64,000 nt of DNA, from contig NZ_JADPZX010000001.1 of assembly GCF_015712165.1 (NCBI RefSeq), positions 4,533,501 through 4,597,500 on the forward strand. The letters run 5' to 3'. This DNA is from Streptomyces spinoverrucosus. Lineage in GTDB: Bacteria; Actinomycetota; Actinomycetes; Streptomycetales; Streptomycetaceae. This document shows positions 53,458 to 62,201 of this stretch, in pieces. The number at the start of each line of letters is the position of its first letter. Positions within the stretch are counted from its first letter, which is position 1. Both the position numbers and the translations under genes were made by a program. The notes under the pieces were generated by a model. That model saw nothing but the letters and a program-made list of their open reading frames with translations. It was not told the DNA's origin and searched no databases.

Positions 53458-55548
53458 ATGCGGTGGTTGGTGGGTTGGAGCAGCACCGCCGCGGGAGCCG
53501 CCGAGATCGGCTCGGCGGGGGCGACCGGTTACGACGGCGAGACCCTGCACCCGGTCGGCTCCCAACTCCTGTGGGGCGACCCGGATCCGCTGTGGGCGGT
53601 CGGCGACTGGCGCCCCGACGAGGTTCGGCTCGTCACGGCCGACGCACAGACCCGGATCGCGGTCCTCGGCACCTGCGGCGCCACCGACGAGGAGCTGCGG
53701 CTCGGGCTGTTCACCGCGCGCGGAGGGGCACTTCGGCATCTGACGGCCTGGCCCGGCAGCTACACGGCGGTCGTCCAGGTCGGCCGGCGCATCACCGTCT
53801 GCGGCGATCTGGCGGGCGCCAGGCCGGTGTTCCACACCCCTTGGGCGGGCGGCACCGCCTACGCGACCGCCGCGCTGCCGCTGGCCGACCTCATCGAGGC
53901 CAACCTCGACTTCGGGCACCTCGCCGCGCTGCTGGCCGCCCCCGACGTCCCCGCCGCGCTGCACGACTCCACCCCGTACGACGGCGTACGTCGCATTCCG
54001 CCGGGGCATGCGCTCATCCTGCGCGCCGGGGCGCGCGAGGTCGCCGGGTACGAGCCGGTGGCCTCCCTCGCCGTCGCCGCACCGCCCGCCGACCCCGACC
54101 GCGCGGTCGACGCCGTCCGCGACGCCCTCGTCGAGGCCGTACGCACCCGCCTCGCCGCCCCCCGGCACGTCCCCGGCGCCGACATCGACCCCGGGCCCGT
54201 CCCCGGCATGGGCCCCGCCGAACGACGTGCCGCGCGCGGGATGCCGGTGCCCGGCATCGGAGCGGACCTCTCGGGCGGGCCCGCCTCCGGCACGCTGGCG
54301 CTGCTCGCGGCGGGCTTGCCGGGCATGCCGGGCACCGTGCTGGGACACGGCACGGGCGCGGGGGAGCGGCTGCTGGCCGTCACCTTCAACGATCTGGCGG
54401 TCGGCGGCCGGGAGGCCGAGCTGGAGCGGGCGGGGGCACTGGCCGCCAACCCGCGCTTCCACCACGTGGTGGTGGCGGGCGGCGAGGAGACCCTGCCGTA
54501 CGCCGACCTCGACGGCCCCCTGACCGACGAACCCGGCCCCAGTCTGGTCACCTCCGTCCGGCACCGGGCCCGGCTCGCCTCCGGCAGCGCGGACCACCTC
54601 ACCGGGTACGGTGCACGCCAGGTGCTGGACGCCCATCCGGCCCGCCTCGCCGACCTGCTGTTGGACCGGCAAAGACGCCACCTCGTCCGGCCGGTGGCCG
54701 CCCTCGCCAAGGCCGACGGGTCCGTCCTGGTCCCCGCGCGCGTGTACGCGGCGGCACGACGGCTGGCGCGCACGCCCTACGGGTCGGGCCTGGAGAGCCT
54801 CGCCGAGCGGCTGCTGCAGAAGCGCTTCGAGGAACCCGGGGGCGCGGTCGGCGCCTCGCTCGCAGCACTGACCTGGGCCAGACCCGGCCCGGCGGCGCGC
54901 TGGCTGACCGGAGAGGCACTGGCTGAAGTATCGATTCGCTTGCAGGGGGCCACACATCGCTCCGGCGCCGGGCTCGGACCAGGTCAGCGGCCGGGCGACT
55001 TCCGCGCGCGGGCGGCGCTCGCCCGCACGGCGGCGGACATCCGCGTCCTGGAGCAGGCCGCCGAGATCCGCTTCCAGCGCCTGCACGCGCCGTTCCTCGA
55101 CAACCAGGTCGTCCGGGCCTGCCGCGCCCTGCCGGAGGCCCTGCGGGTCCAGCCCGGCGCCCGCGCGGCGATCCTGCGAACGGTCCTGCAAGGGGCGGGC
55201 ATCACCGACCTCCCGCCCGGCTGGGGTGCCCCCTCCCACGCACCGGCGGCCGCCGCCGCGCGGGCCGGCCTCAGGGTGGCGGTCGACTCCCTGATGGCAC
55301 TGTTCGACACGCCCCTGCTGGCGGAGGCGGGCCTGGTCGAGGCACGCGTCGTACGCAAGGCGCTGCGCGCGGCCACCCAGGGCGAACCGCTGCCCCTGGA
55401 CGGCCTGGCGGACCTGGTCTCCCTGGAGCTGTGGCTACGACGTCTGCTGGCCCGGCGGGGCACCTGCTGGACCGGGACACCCGCACGCGCGCGTGCGGTG
55501 CCCGCGGGGATCACGCCGAGACGCGGGGCGCTGGCGTCCGGCGGATGA
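53458..55548 (+). CDS. Asparagine-synthetase-like protein with degenerate PP-loop
   Basis: This is a 696-residue protein starting at ATG 53458 with GGAGG 5 bases ahead. The layout is that of AsnB or lasso-peptide cyclase: an N-terminal Ntn-like domain (GSYTAVVQVGRRITVCGDLA; DGVRRIPPGHALIL) and a C-terminal synthetase domain (LHAPFLDNQVVRACRALPEA). The first residues are MRWLVGWSS, so the glutaminase Cys2 is absent. The ATP motif reads IGADLSGGPASGTLAL, where SGGxDS is expected, so ATP pyrophosphatase activity is doubtful. No RiPP precursor is seen beside it. It lies directly before a convergent sigma factor gene. Confidence 0.85.
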   Translation: MRWLVGWSSTAAGAAEIGSAGATGYDGETLHPVGSQLLWGDPDPLWAVGDWRPDEVRLVTADAQTRIAVLGTCGATDEELRLGLFTARGGALRHLTAWPGSYTAVVQVGRRITVCGDLAGARPVFHTPWAGGTAYATAALPLADLIEANLDFGHLAALLAAPDVPAALHDSTPYDGVRRIPPGHALILRAGAREVAGYEPVASLAVAAPPADPDRAVDAVRDALVEAVRTRLAAPRHVPGADIDPGPVPGMGPAERRAARGMPVPGIGADLSGGPASGTLALLAAGLPGMPGTVLGHGTGAGERLLAVTFNDLAVGGREAELERAGALAANPRFHHVVVAGGEETLPYADLDGPLTDEPGPSLVTSVRHRARLASGSADHLTGYGARQVLDAHPARLADLLLDRQRRHLVRPVAALAKADGSVLVPARVYAAARRLARTPYGSGLESLAERLLQKRFEEPGGAVGASLAALTWARPGPAARWLTGEALAEVSIRLQGATHRSGAGLGPGQRPGDFRARAALARTAADIRVLEQAAEIRFQRLHAPFLDNQVVRACRALPEALRVQPGARAAILRTVLQGAGITDLPPGWGAPSHAPAAAAARAGLRVAVDSLMALFDTPLLAEAGLVEARVVRKALRAATQGEPLPLDGLADLVSLELWLRRLLARRGTCWTGTPARARAVPAGITPRRGALASGG

Positions 55549-55551
55549 CCG

Positions 55552-57534
55552 TCACGTACACGTGAACCGGGACTCCGCCCAGTCCGCCACGGCCACGTGG
55601 TCGAAGGGGCTGTGCGGTGCCACGACCAGGCGCACGGTCCGGTGCCCGGTGAGGTCCACGTGCACCGGTGTCGCCGCCTCCCCGCCCCTGACCGGGCCCG
55701 ACTCCCAGAGCCGGGTGCCGTCGGCGTGGACGGAGAAGTGGACCTTGCCCAGGCCCAGCGTCGAGTCGTCGATCCCCACCAGGGCGTCGTACGACGTGCA
55801 CGCGCGATTGAGGTCGACGGTGACGGACGAGCGGGCGTGGACACTGACCCCGCGCGCGTACGTCGTCCCGCCGATCGACAGGCCGTAGCGCTGCCAGACC
55901 CAGCTGCTGCCGCTCAGCCGCAGTTCGGGCTCGGTGCCGTCGCCCGTGACGTCGTAGGAGAGCTCGTTGAGCTGGTAGGAGACGGGCGGCGGGGGAGTCG
56001 GTGTCGGGGGCGGCGTGGGCGTTGGCGTGGGGGTCGGCGTCGGCCGGGGTGTCGGGGTCGGCTTCGGGGTGGGTGTGGAGGTTGGCGTCGGGGTCGGTGA
56101 CGGGGTGGGCGTCGGGGTCGCGTTGGCCGCCGGGATGACGGGGGGCGCGGCCGGGGGCTCGGGGGTCGATTCCGAGGGAGTGGGGGCGGGGGGTTCCGGC
56201 TGGGCGGCCGGGGCCGATGCGGGGGGCTTGGCCGACGGCTTCTTCTCCTCGGCCGGCTCGTCGTTGCCGACCAGGGCGATGGCCACTACAGCGATCGCCG
56301 TGGCCGCCACGCCGGCCGCGATCCCGGCCTTCACCGGCGCGCCCAGGCCCTCCGACGCCGCCGCGCCGCCCCCGCCGCTCGCCCCACCGGACGAGCCACC
56401 TGCCGCCGAGGTGGCCCCACCGCCGGCCCCGCCGGACGAGCCACCCGCCGCCGCGCCGCTCGCCCCGCCGGACGAGCCACCCGCCGCCGCGCCGCTCGCC
56501 CCGCCGGACGAGCCACCCGCCGCCGCGCCACCCGCCGCCGAGGCGGCACCCGCCGCGCCCGCCGCCCCCGCTCCGGCACCGCCCGCGACGATCCCGGCCA
56601 CCTTGGCGTACCCGGCGGCCCCGAACCAGCCGATGACCGCGACCGGCACGACCGCGGGGATGCTGCTCGCGAGGTCCTCGATCTGGCCGGCGGCCAGCCG
56701 GCACCTGGCGCACTCCTCCAGGTGCTTGCGCAGCCCCCGCTCGGCGCGCGTGCGCAGCCTGCGGCGGGCGTAGGTGCCGAGCTGGTCGGCGTAGCGGGCG
56801 CACTCCTCGTCGCTGGTGAGCGCGGCGCTGACATGGGCCTGGAGGTAGGCCTGCTTGAGGCCCTCCCGGGCCCGGCTGGCGAGTACGCGCGTGCCGTTGG
56901 CGTCGAGCCCGAAGAGCGTGGCGACCTCGCTCGGCGACTCGTCCTCGACCTCGGTGTGCCACAGCACGGCCTGCCAGCGCTCCGGCAGCGAGCGGAACGC
57001 CCGCATCGCCAGGGACTGCTCGGCCGCGTGCATGGCGCGTACGTCCGCGCCCAGGTCCAGGGTGTCGGTGTCGGACACCTCCGAGGCGCGGGCGGACTGG
57101 GCGGCGAACACCGCGAAGTCGTCGACCAGTTGCTCGCGTTTGGTGGAGTTCGACCAGTTCGCGGCCACGCGCCGGACGGTGGTGAGCAGATATGCCCGTA
57201 CGGCGTGCTCGGGGCCGTGGCCGCCGCGTACCGCCTGCAGCACGCGGGCGAAGACCTCGGCGGTGAGGTCGTCGGCGGTGTGCGGGTCGCGGCAGCACGT
57301 GCGCGCGTACCGGCGTACGGCCTGCGCGTGGCGGCGGTACAGCTCCTCGTATGCCGTGTCGTCGCCCGCGCGCATCCGGCCGATCAACTCGGCGTCGGAC
57401 GACGGCAGCTCGACCGGTGGCGGCAGGACGCTGTCCTCCCGCCGGTCGCGCTGTGCCGGCACCTGGGGCGCGGTCAGGCCGTTGGCCTCGCCGCCCTCGT
57501 CACCGAGTGACTCGTCCCGCCCGTCAACGCTCAT
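55552..57534 (-). CDS. ECF sigma factor fused to membrane span and secreted NPCBM-like domain
   Basis: This is a 660-residue protein, start 57534 (MSVDGRDESLG). In order: sigma region 2 (YEELYRRHAQAVRRYARTCC), region 4 (LPERWQAVLWHTEVEDESPS, EVATLFGLDANGTRVLASRA), a ZAS-like anti-sigma motif (HLEECARC), a Gly/Ser repeat linker, a membrane span (VKAGIAAGVAATAIAVVAIA), a Pro/Thr stalk (PTPTP repeats), and an NPCBM-like carbohydrate-binding domain (YGLSIGGTTYARGVSVHARS, DALVGIDDSTLGLGKVHFSV). A sigma factor, its brake and a possible wall sensor thus sit in one chain. Release by proteolysis is inference. Confidence 0.87.
   Translation of the reverse strand: MSVDGRDESLGDEGGEANGLTAPQVPAQRDRREDSVLPPPVELPSSDAELIGRMRAGDDTAYEELYRRHAQAVRRYARTCCRDPHTADDLTAEVFARVLQAVRGGHGPEHAVRAYLLTTVRRVAANWSNSTKREQLVDDFAVFAAQSARASEVSDTDTLDLGADVRAMHAAEQSLAMRAFRSLPERWQAVLWHTEVEDESPSEVATLFGLDANGTRVLASRAREGLKQAYLQAHVSAALTSDEECARYADQLGTYARRRLRTRAERGLRKHLEECARCRLAAGQIEDLASSIPAVVPVAVIGWFGAAGYAKVAGIVAGGAGAGAAGAAGAASAAGGAAAGGSSGGASGAAAGGSSGGASGAAAGGSSGGAGGGATSAAGGSSGGASGGGGAAASEGLGAPVKAGIAAGVAATAIAVVAIALVGNDEPAEEKKPSAKPPASAPAAQPEPPAPTPSESTPEPPAAPPVIPAANATPTPTPSPTPTPTSTPTPKPTPTPRPTPTPTPTPTPPPTPTPPPPVSYQLNELSYDVTGDGTEPELRLSGSSWVWQRYGLSIGGTTYARGVSVHARSSVTVDLNRACTSYDALVGIDDSTLGLGKVHFSVHADGTRLWESGPVRGGEAATPVHVDLTGHRTVRLVVAPHSPFDHVAVADWAESRFTCT
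56385..56535 (-). repeat. 36-bp tandem repeat in the sigma-factor linker
   Basis: Units encoding GGSSGGASGAAA (12 residues, 36 bp) recur three or more times with near-identical DNA, in frame, between the zinc-binding motif and the membrane span. Confidence 0.8.
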
Positions 57535-57762
57535 CGCGGAAAGCCCCCGCCGCCTGCCCAACCAGTCCCGAACAGGGGCCAGGTTGCCATATTGGCTTTT
57601 GTTCAGGAGGTGGTCGTACCGACCATCCACCCGTCCGTGGGGGCCTGTCGTGAGCCAGTGCTAGTGCTCAGTTGTACGGATCAGGCGACAACAGGCCACC
57701 TAGGGACACCGGGTTGGGCAGGAGCGGGCAAGGCGTGGGCGGCGCGGCGCCCACGCCCACCG

Positions 57763-58509
57763 TCACGCCGGCCGCGACCGCAGGCCCTCCAGGAGGATGT
57801 CCAGCAGCCGTGCCGAGGCCGCCGCCTGCTGCGCCGCGTCCGGCAGCGAGGGTGCCGCCGTCGCGATCACCAGCAGGACGTCCGAGACCGACACGTCCGG
57901 CCGCAGTTCGCCCGCCGCGCGCGCCCGCTCCACGAGCTGGCCCACGACGTCGAGCAGCACCGCCGCACCGGCGTCGTCCCCGGCCGACGCGGGCGCCTGC
58001 GCCACCAGCCGCAGCTCACCGCCGCCCGGCTGCGTCCGCTGCTGCGGCACCCGCGCCTCGTCGGGCTCGCCGTCCTCGGCGACACCGACCCGCAGCACCT
58101 GCGGCGGCAGCAGCCGCCCGGCGCCGGACGCCACCGACGTGCGCAGGAAGCGCGACAGGGCCGACCACGGCTCGTCCTCCTGACCGAGCGCCGCCCGGGC
58201 CTGGTCGGTGAGCCGGGAGGTCTCCTCCTCGGCTATCCGCCGCACCAGGACGTCCTTGCTCGGGAAGCGCCGGTACACCGTGCCGACGCCGACCCGCGCG
58301 CGGCGTGCCACGTCCTCCATCGGCGCGCCGTACCCCAGCTCGCCGAAGACCTCGCGGGCGGCCCGCAGTACGTGTTCGAGGTTGCGCTGTGCGTCCACTC
58401 GCAGCGGCGCGGTCCGCGGGCCGTCCCCGCGTCCGTTGCCCGCCGCCGCGACCGCGCCACCAGGTGCGATGGCAGACGCGGAAGACCAACGAGAGTCCTG
58501 AATGTGCAT
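57763..58509 (-). CDS. TetR-family regulator
   Basis: This is a 248-residue regulator starting at ATG 58509 (MHIQDSRWSS) with a G-rich ribosome site. NLEHVLRAAREVFGELGYGA followed by MEDVARRARVGVGTVYRRFP is the TetR helix-turn-helix (residues about 45-90). The ligand domain is variable. It is divergent from the NADH dehydrogenase gene across about 400 bases. The target is unknown, with itself or ndh the likely candidates. Confidence 0.92.
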   Translation of the reverse strand: MHIQDSRWSSASAIAPGGAVAAAGNGRGDGPRTAPLRVDAQRNLEHVLRAAREVFGELGYGAPMEDVARRARVGVGTVYRRFPSKDVLVRRIAEEETSRLTDQARAALGQEDEPWSALSRFLRTSVASGAGRLLPPQVLRVGVAEDGEPDEARVPQQRTQPGGGELRLVAQAPASAGDDAGAAVLLDVVGQLVERARAAGELRPDVSVSDVLLVIATAAPSLPDAAQQAAASARLLDILLEGLRSRPA

Positions 58510-58914
58510 ACGAATTCCCCCGGTAATGACGTCTCCCCCCGGAGACACTCCCCGCCACTGCTAGCCGGAGCGCGGGGAACAGGCCCCTACCGCGAGCCGA
58601 CCCGCCGGGCCCCCGGGCCCGCCCGTCGCGAACCCCGAGAACCGACGAGCGCATCCCCCTACACCCCGTCGACACACGAACATAGTTGAGAGACAGTCAA
58701 TTCAGAAGGGGCAGGTTCCGCACGGAGCGCCCCCCGATCGGAGTACGGGTCGTATACGTCCCGATTGTGCCGCCCTACCTCACCCGGCCTACACCACCTG
58801 ACCTGCGCGGCTCTCCTCCACCTGGTCGTTTCGGCCAACCATGGGCGCGCTCCCAGTCCGGTCACACAAATTGTCGGGGCTGTGGACAAACGCAAGCGCC
58901 GGGTGCGTCATGGG
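58510..58914. promoter_or_regulatory. Divergent promoter region of tetR and ndh
   Basis: This region of about 400 bases holds TTGA-GAGACAG-TCAA (58686-58700), an interrupted palindrome suited to a TetR operator or a -35 element. No supported gene lies here. An in-frame GTG about 34 bases upstream of the chosen ndh start is an alternative start. Confidence 0.45.
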
Positions 58915-60282
58915 ATGGTGAAGGAACGTGCGCGCATTCTCGTTGTCGGCGGCGGCTACGTCGGGATGTACACGGCCCTGTGCCTGCAGCGGAAGCTGAG
59001 GCGGGAACTCAGGCGGGGCCAGGTCGAGATCACGGTCGTCACACCCGACCCCTACATGACGTACCAGCCGTTCCTCCCCGAGGCGGCCGCCGGTTCCATC
59101 TCCCCGCGCCATGTCGTCGTACCGCTGCGCCGCGTCCTGCCCGACTGCCGGGTGATCGTCGGCGAGGTGCGCTCCGTTCAGCACGCCAAGCGCCTCGCGA
59201 CCGTCACCACCCTCGCCACCGAGGAGGAGGGCACGGGCGCCGAGCAGCTCTCGTACGACGAACTGGTCCTCGCCCCCGGCACCATCGCGCGCACGCTGCC
59301 CGTCCCCGGTCTCGCCGACCACGGCATCGGCTTCAAGACCGTCGAGGAGGCCATCGGCCTGCGCAACCACGTCATCGAACAGATGGACATCGCCTCCTCC
59401 ACCCGCGATCCCGCGATCCGCGACGCGGCCCTCACCTTCGTCTTCGTCGGCGGCGGCTACGCCGGCGTCGAGGCGCTCGGCGAGCTGGAGGACATGGCCC
59501 GCTACACCACGCGCTACTACCACAACATCCGCCCCGAGGACCTGAAGTGGATCCTCGTCGAGGCCTCCGGCCGCATCCTGCCCGAGGTCGGCGAGGAACT
59601 CGGCCGCTACACGGTCACCGAACTGCGCCGCCGCAACATCCAGGTCCTTCTTCAGACCCGCCTGGAGTCCTGCGCCGACCGGGTGGCGGTCCTCAGCGAC
59701 GGACAGCGCTTCCCCACGCGTACGGTCGTCTGGACGGCCGGCGTCAAACCCCATCCGCTGCTCGCCGCCACCGACCTGCCGCGCACCGGACGGGGCCGCC
59801 TGAAGTGCACCCCGGAGCTGGCGGTCGAGGGGCACGCGCACGCGTGGGCCGCGGGTGACGCCGCCGCCGTCCCCGATGTCACCGCAGGCGCGCCTGACAC
59901 GGAGTGCGCCCCCAACGCACAACACGCGCTCCGCCAGGCGAAGGTCCTCGGCGACAACATCGTCCACTCCCTGCGCGGCGAGCCCCTCCAGACGTACGCC
60001 CACAAGTACGTCGGCTCGGTCGCCTCCCTCGGACTGCACAAGGGCGTCGCCCACGTCTACGGGCGCAAACTGAAGGGCTACCCCGCGTGGTTCATGCACC
60101 GGGCCTACCACCTGAGCAGGGTGCCGACCTTCAACCGCAAGGCGCGCGTGCTCGCCGAATGGATCCTCTCCGGCCTCTTCAAACGGGAGATCGTCTCCCT
60201 GGGTTCACTCGAACATCCCCGTGCGGAGTTCGAACTCGCGGCCGGTGGAAAGCCTCCTTACGACCCGAAGGGGTCGACCTGA
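58915..60282 (+). CDS. ndh: Type II NADH dehydrogenase (NDH-2)
   Basis: This is a 455-residue FAD-dependent NADH:quinone oxidoreductase without proton pumping. ARILVVGGGYVGMYTALCLQ binds FAD, FVFVGGGYAGVEALGELEDM binds NADH, and AHAWAAGDAAAVPD is the second FAD contact. The C-terminus has an amphipathic membrane-binding region (YPAWFMHRAYHLSRVPTF). It transfers electrons from NADH to menaquinone at the cytoplasmic membrane face. The ATG at 58915 (MVKERARILVV) is chosen because it begins just before the FAD motif. Upstream sequence looks noncoding. Confidence 0.93.
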   Translation: MVKERARILVVGGGYVGMYTALCLQRKLRRELRRGQVEITVVTPDPYMTYQPFLPEAAAGSISPRHVVVPLRRVLPDCRVIVGEVRSVQHAKRLATVTTLATEEEGTGAEQLSYDELVLAPGTIARTLPVPGLADHGIGFKTVEEAIGLRNHVIEQMDIASSTRDPAIRDAALTFVFVGGGYAGVEALGELEDMARYTTRYYHNIRPEDLKWILVEASGRILPEVGEELGRYTVTELRRRNIQVLLQTRLESCADRVAVLSDGQRFPTRTVVWTAGVKPHPLLAATDLPRTGRGRLKCTPELAVEGHAHAWAAGDAAAVPDVTAGAPDTECAPNAQHALRQAKVLGDNIVHSLRGEPLQTYAHKYVGSVASLGLHKGVAHVYGRKLKGYPAWFMHRAYHLSRVPTFNRKARVLAEWILSGLFKREIVSLGSLEHPRAEFELAAGGKPPYDPKGST

Positions 60283-60527
60283 CCATCCCGAGGAACTCCT
60301 ACGGCCACCCCGGCGTCTGACGGATGTCGGCCCGGTCGGCCACACTGCCAGACTGGTCCGCGCGTCAGGGCGGGCCGCCGCCCACCCTGCTCACCGAACC
60401 CACGAGGCTTTTCCCAAGTGCTGCACTTCCCAGGGGTCGTACCAAGGCACGGCCACCGCCGCGCCACCCCCGGGGGACCGGGCCGGGTCCGGAGCCGGTC
60501 GACGACCACTACACGAGGCAAGGATTC

Positions 60528-62168
60528 GTGAACTTCACGCGCTGGAGCGCCCGGCTCCCCGGAACGCAGCGCCGCGCCGCCGCGCGGACCGACCAGACGG
60601 TCACCCCGGACCGTCGAGGGGACGGCTCCGTCCCCGCGGCCCGCGCCGAACAACTGACCGACGACCCACCGTCGACCCCCGCCGTCGACGAACTGCCGGT
60701 ACGCGAGGTCCTCGAACGCGTCCCGGCACTCGTCGCCCTCGTCCACGGCCCCGACCACCGCCTCGCCTACGTCAACGACGCCTACGCCACGGCCTTCGGC
60801 GGCCGCCCGCCGGGCGAACCGGCCGGCGAGGCCCTCCCCGAACTCCGCGACCTGGGCCTGCTGCCCCTCCTCGATCAGGTCCTGCGCAGCGGCAAGCCCC
60901 GCACGGTCAAGTCCCGCAAGGCCCCCGACGGCCGCTCCTACACCTTCACCTGCACCCCCGTCGCCGACGGAGCCGGCGACGGCGTCCTGATCTTCGCCAC
61001 CGACGTCACCGACCACGCCGAGGCCGCAGAACGCCTCAGAGCCAGCGAACGCCGCCAGCGCGAGACGGCCGTCACCCTCCAGAGGTCACTGCTCCCCCAA
61101 GAGCTCGAACAACCGGACGACCTGCGCATCGCCGTCGCCTACCAGCCGGGTGGCACGGAGGCCGCGGTCGGCGGCGACTGGTACGACGTGATCACCCTCG
61201 GCGGCGGCCGCACGGCCCTGGTCATCGGCGACGTCATGGGCCGAGGCGTCCGCGCGGCAGCGGTCATGGGCCAGCTGCGCACGGCGGTGCGGGCCTACGC
61301 CCGTCTGGACCTCCCCCCGCACGAGGTACTGCAACTGCTGGACGGCCTGGCGACGGAGATCGACGCCAACCAGATCGCCACCTGCGTGTACGCCGTCCAC
61401 GACCCGAACGAGGGCCGGCTGGTGTACGCCTCCGCCGGCCACCTCCCCATCCTCGTCCGCGACGAGAACGGCACGGTCCTGCGCGCCGACGAACCCACCG
61501 GCCCACCCCTCGGCACCGGCGGCTGGATGCACGCCTCGGGCTCGGTGCCGCTCACCCCCGGCTCCATGGCCGTGCTCTACACGGACGGCCTGGTCGAACG
61601 CCGGGACGCCGACCTCGACGAGGGCATCGAGGCCCTCCGGCACGCCCTCGCCGGCGCCACCGGCACCCCGCAGGTGATCTGCGACCGCCTGCTCCGCTCG
61701 GCAGGCGTCACCGCCGACCACGACGACGACGTGGCCGTCCTGGTCCTCCAGCACCCGGCCCGCACCGGCGCCGACAGCGAACTCTTCCGCAACGCCGCGC
61801 TGGAACTCCTCGGCGGCGTGGAAGCGGCCCCACGCGCGCGTGCGTTCGCCTCCGGCGTCCTCACCAGCTGGCGCTTCCCGGCCGACCTGCACGACCTGGG
61901 CGTCCTGGCCGCCAGCGAACTGGTCGCCAACTCCCTCCAGCACGGCACCCCACCCATGCGCCTCCGCCTCCGCCGCACCGACCGGCGCCTGATCATCGAG
62001 GTCACCGACGGCGACGACCACCTCCCTCGCCGCCGCCGCGCGGAACCGGGCGACGAGTCGGGCCGCGGCATCGCGATCGTGGCGACGATCGCCTCGGCCT
62101 GGGGCTGCCGGAGAACACCGGGCGGCGGCAAGGCGGTGTGGTGCGAGTTCGCGCTGCCGAACAAGTAA
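60528..62168 (+). CDS. PAS-PP2C-ATPase signalling protein (SpoIIE/RsbU-type)
   Basis: This is a 546-residue protein starting at GTG 60528 (VNFTRWSARLP) with AAGGA. A PAS domain (residues about 60-165, RLAYVNDAYATAFGGRPPGE) precedes a PP2C phosphatase domain (VGGDWYDVITLGGGRTALVI, GDVMGRGVRAAAVMGQLRTA, VLYTDGLVERRD, DHDDDVAVLVL). A C-terminal HATPase_c kinase-like domain follows (LAASELVANSLQHGTPPMRL, ESGRGIAIVATIA). It is a single-chain anti-anti-sigma phosphatase plus anti-sigma kinase of the type abundant in Streptomyces. The PAS ligand is unknown. Confidence 0.93.
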   Translation: MNFTRWSARLPGTQRRAAARTDQTVTPDRRGDGSVPAARAEQLTDDPPSTPAVDELPVREVLERVPALVALVHGPDHRLAYVNDAYATAFGGRPPGEPAGEALPELRDLGLLPLLDQVLRSGKPRTVKSRKAPDGRSYTFTCTPVADGAGDGVLIFATDVTDHAEAAERLRASERRQRETAVTLQRSLLPQELEQPDDLRIAVAYQPGGTEAAVGGDWYDVITLGGGRTALVIGDVMGRGVRAAAVMGQLRTAVRAYARLDLPPHEVLQLLDGLATEIDANQIATCVYAVHDPNEGRLVYASAGHLPILVRDENGTVLRADEPTGPPLGTGGWMHASGSVPLTPGSMAVLYTDGLVERRDADLDEGIEALRHALAGATGTPQVICDRLLRSAGVTADHDDDVAVLVLQHPARTGADSELFRNAALELLGGVEAAPRARAFASGVLTSWRFPADLHDLGVLAASELVANSLQHGTPPMRLRLRRTDRRLIIEVTDGDDHLPRRRRAEPGDESGRGIAIVATIASAWGCRRTPGGGKAVWCEFALPNK

Positions 62169-62201
62169 GGGGACGCAGCGGCGCGGCCGCGGGCCCTACG
62201 G

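Noticed and set aside
53458..55548. Lasso-peptide cyclase in a lasso cluster
   Set aside because: No precursor peptide, B protein or leader peptidase lies nearby, and the PP-loop is degenerate.
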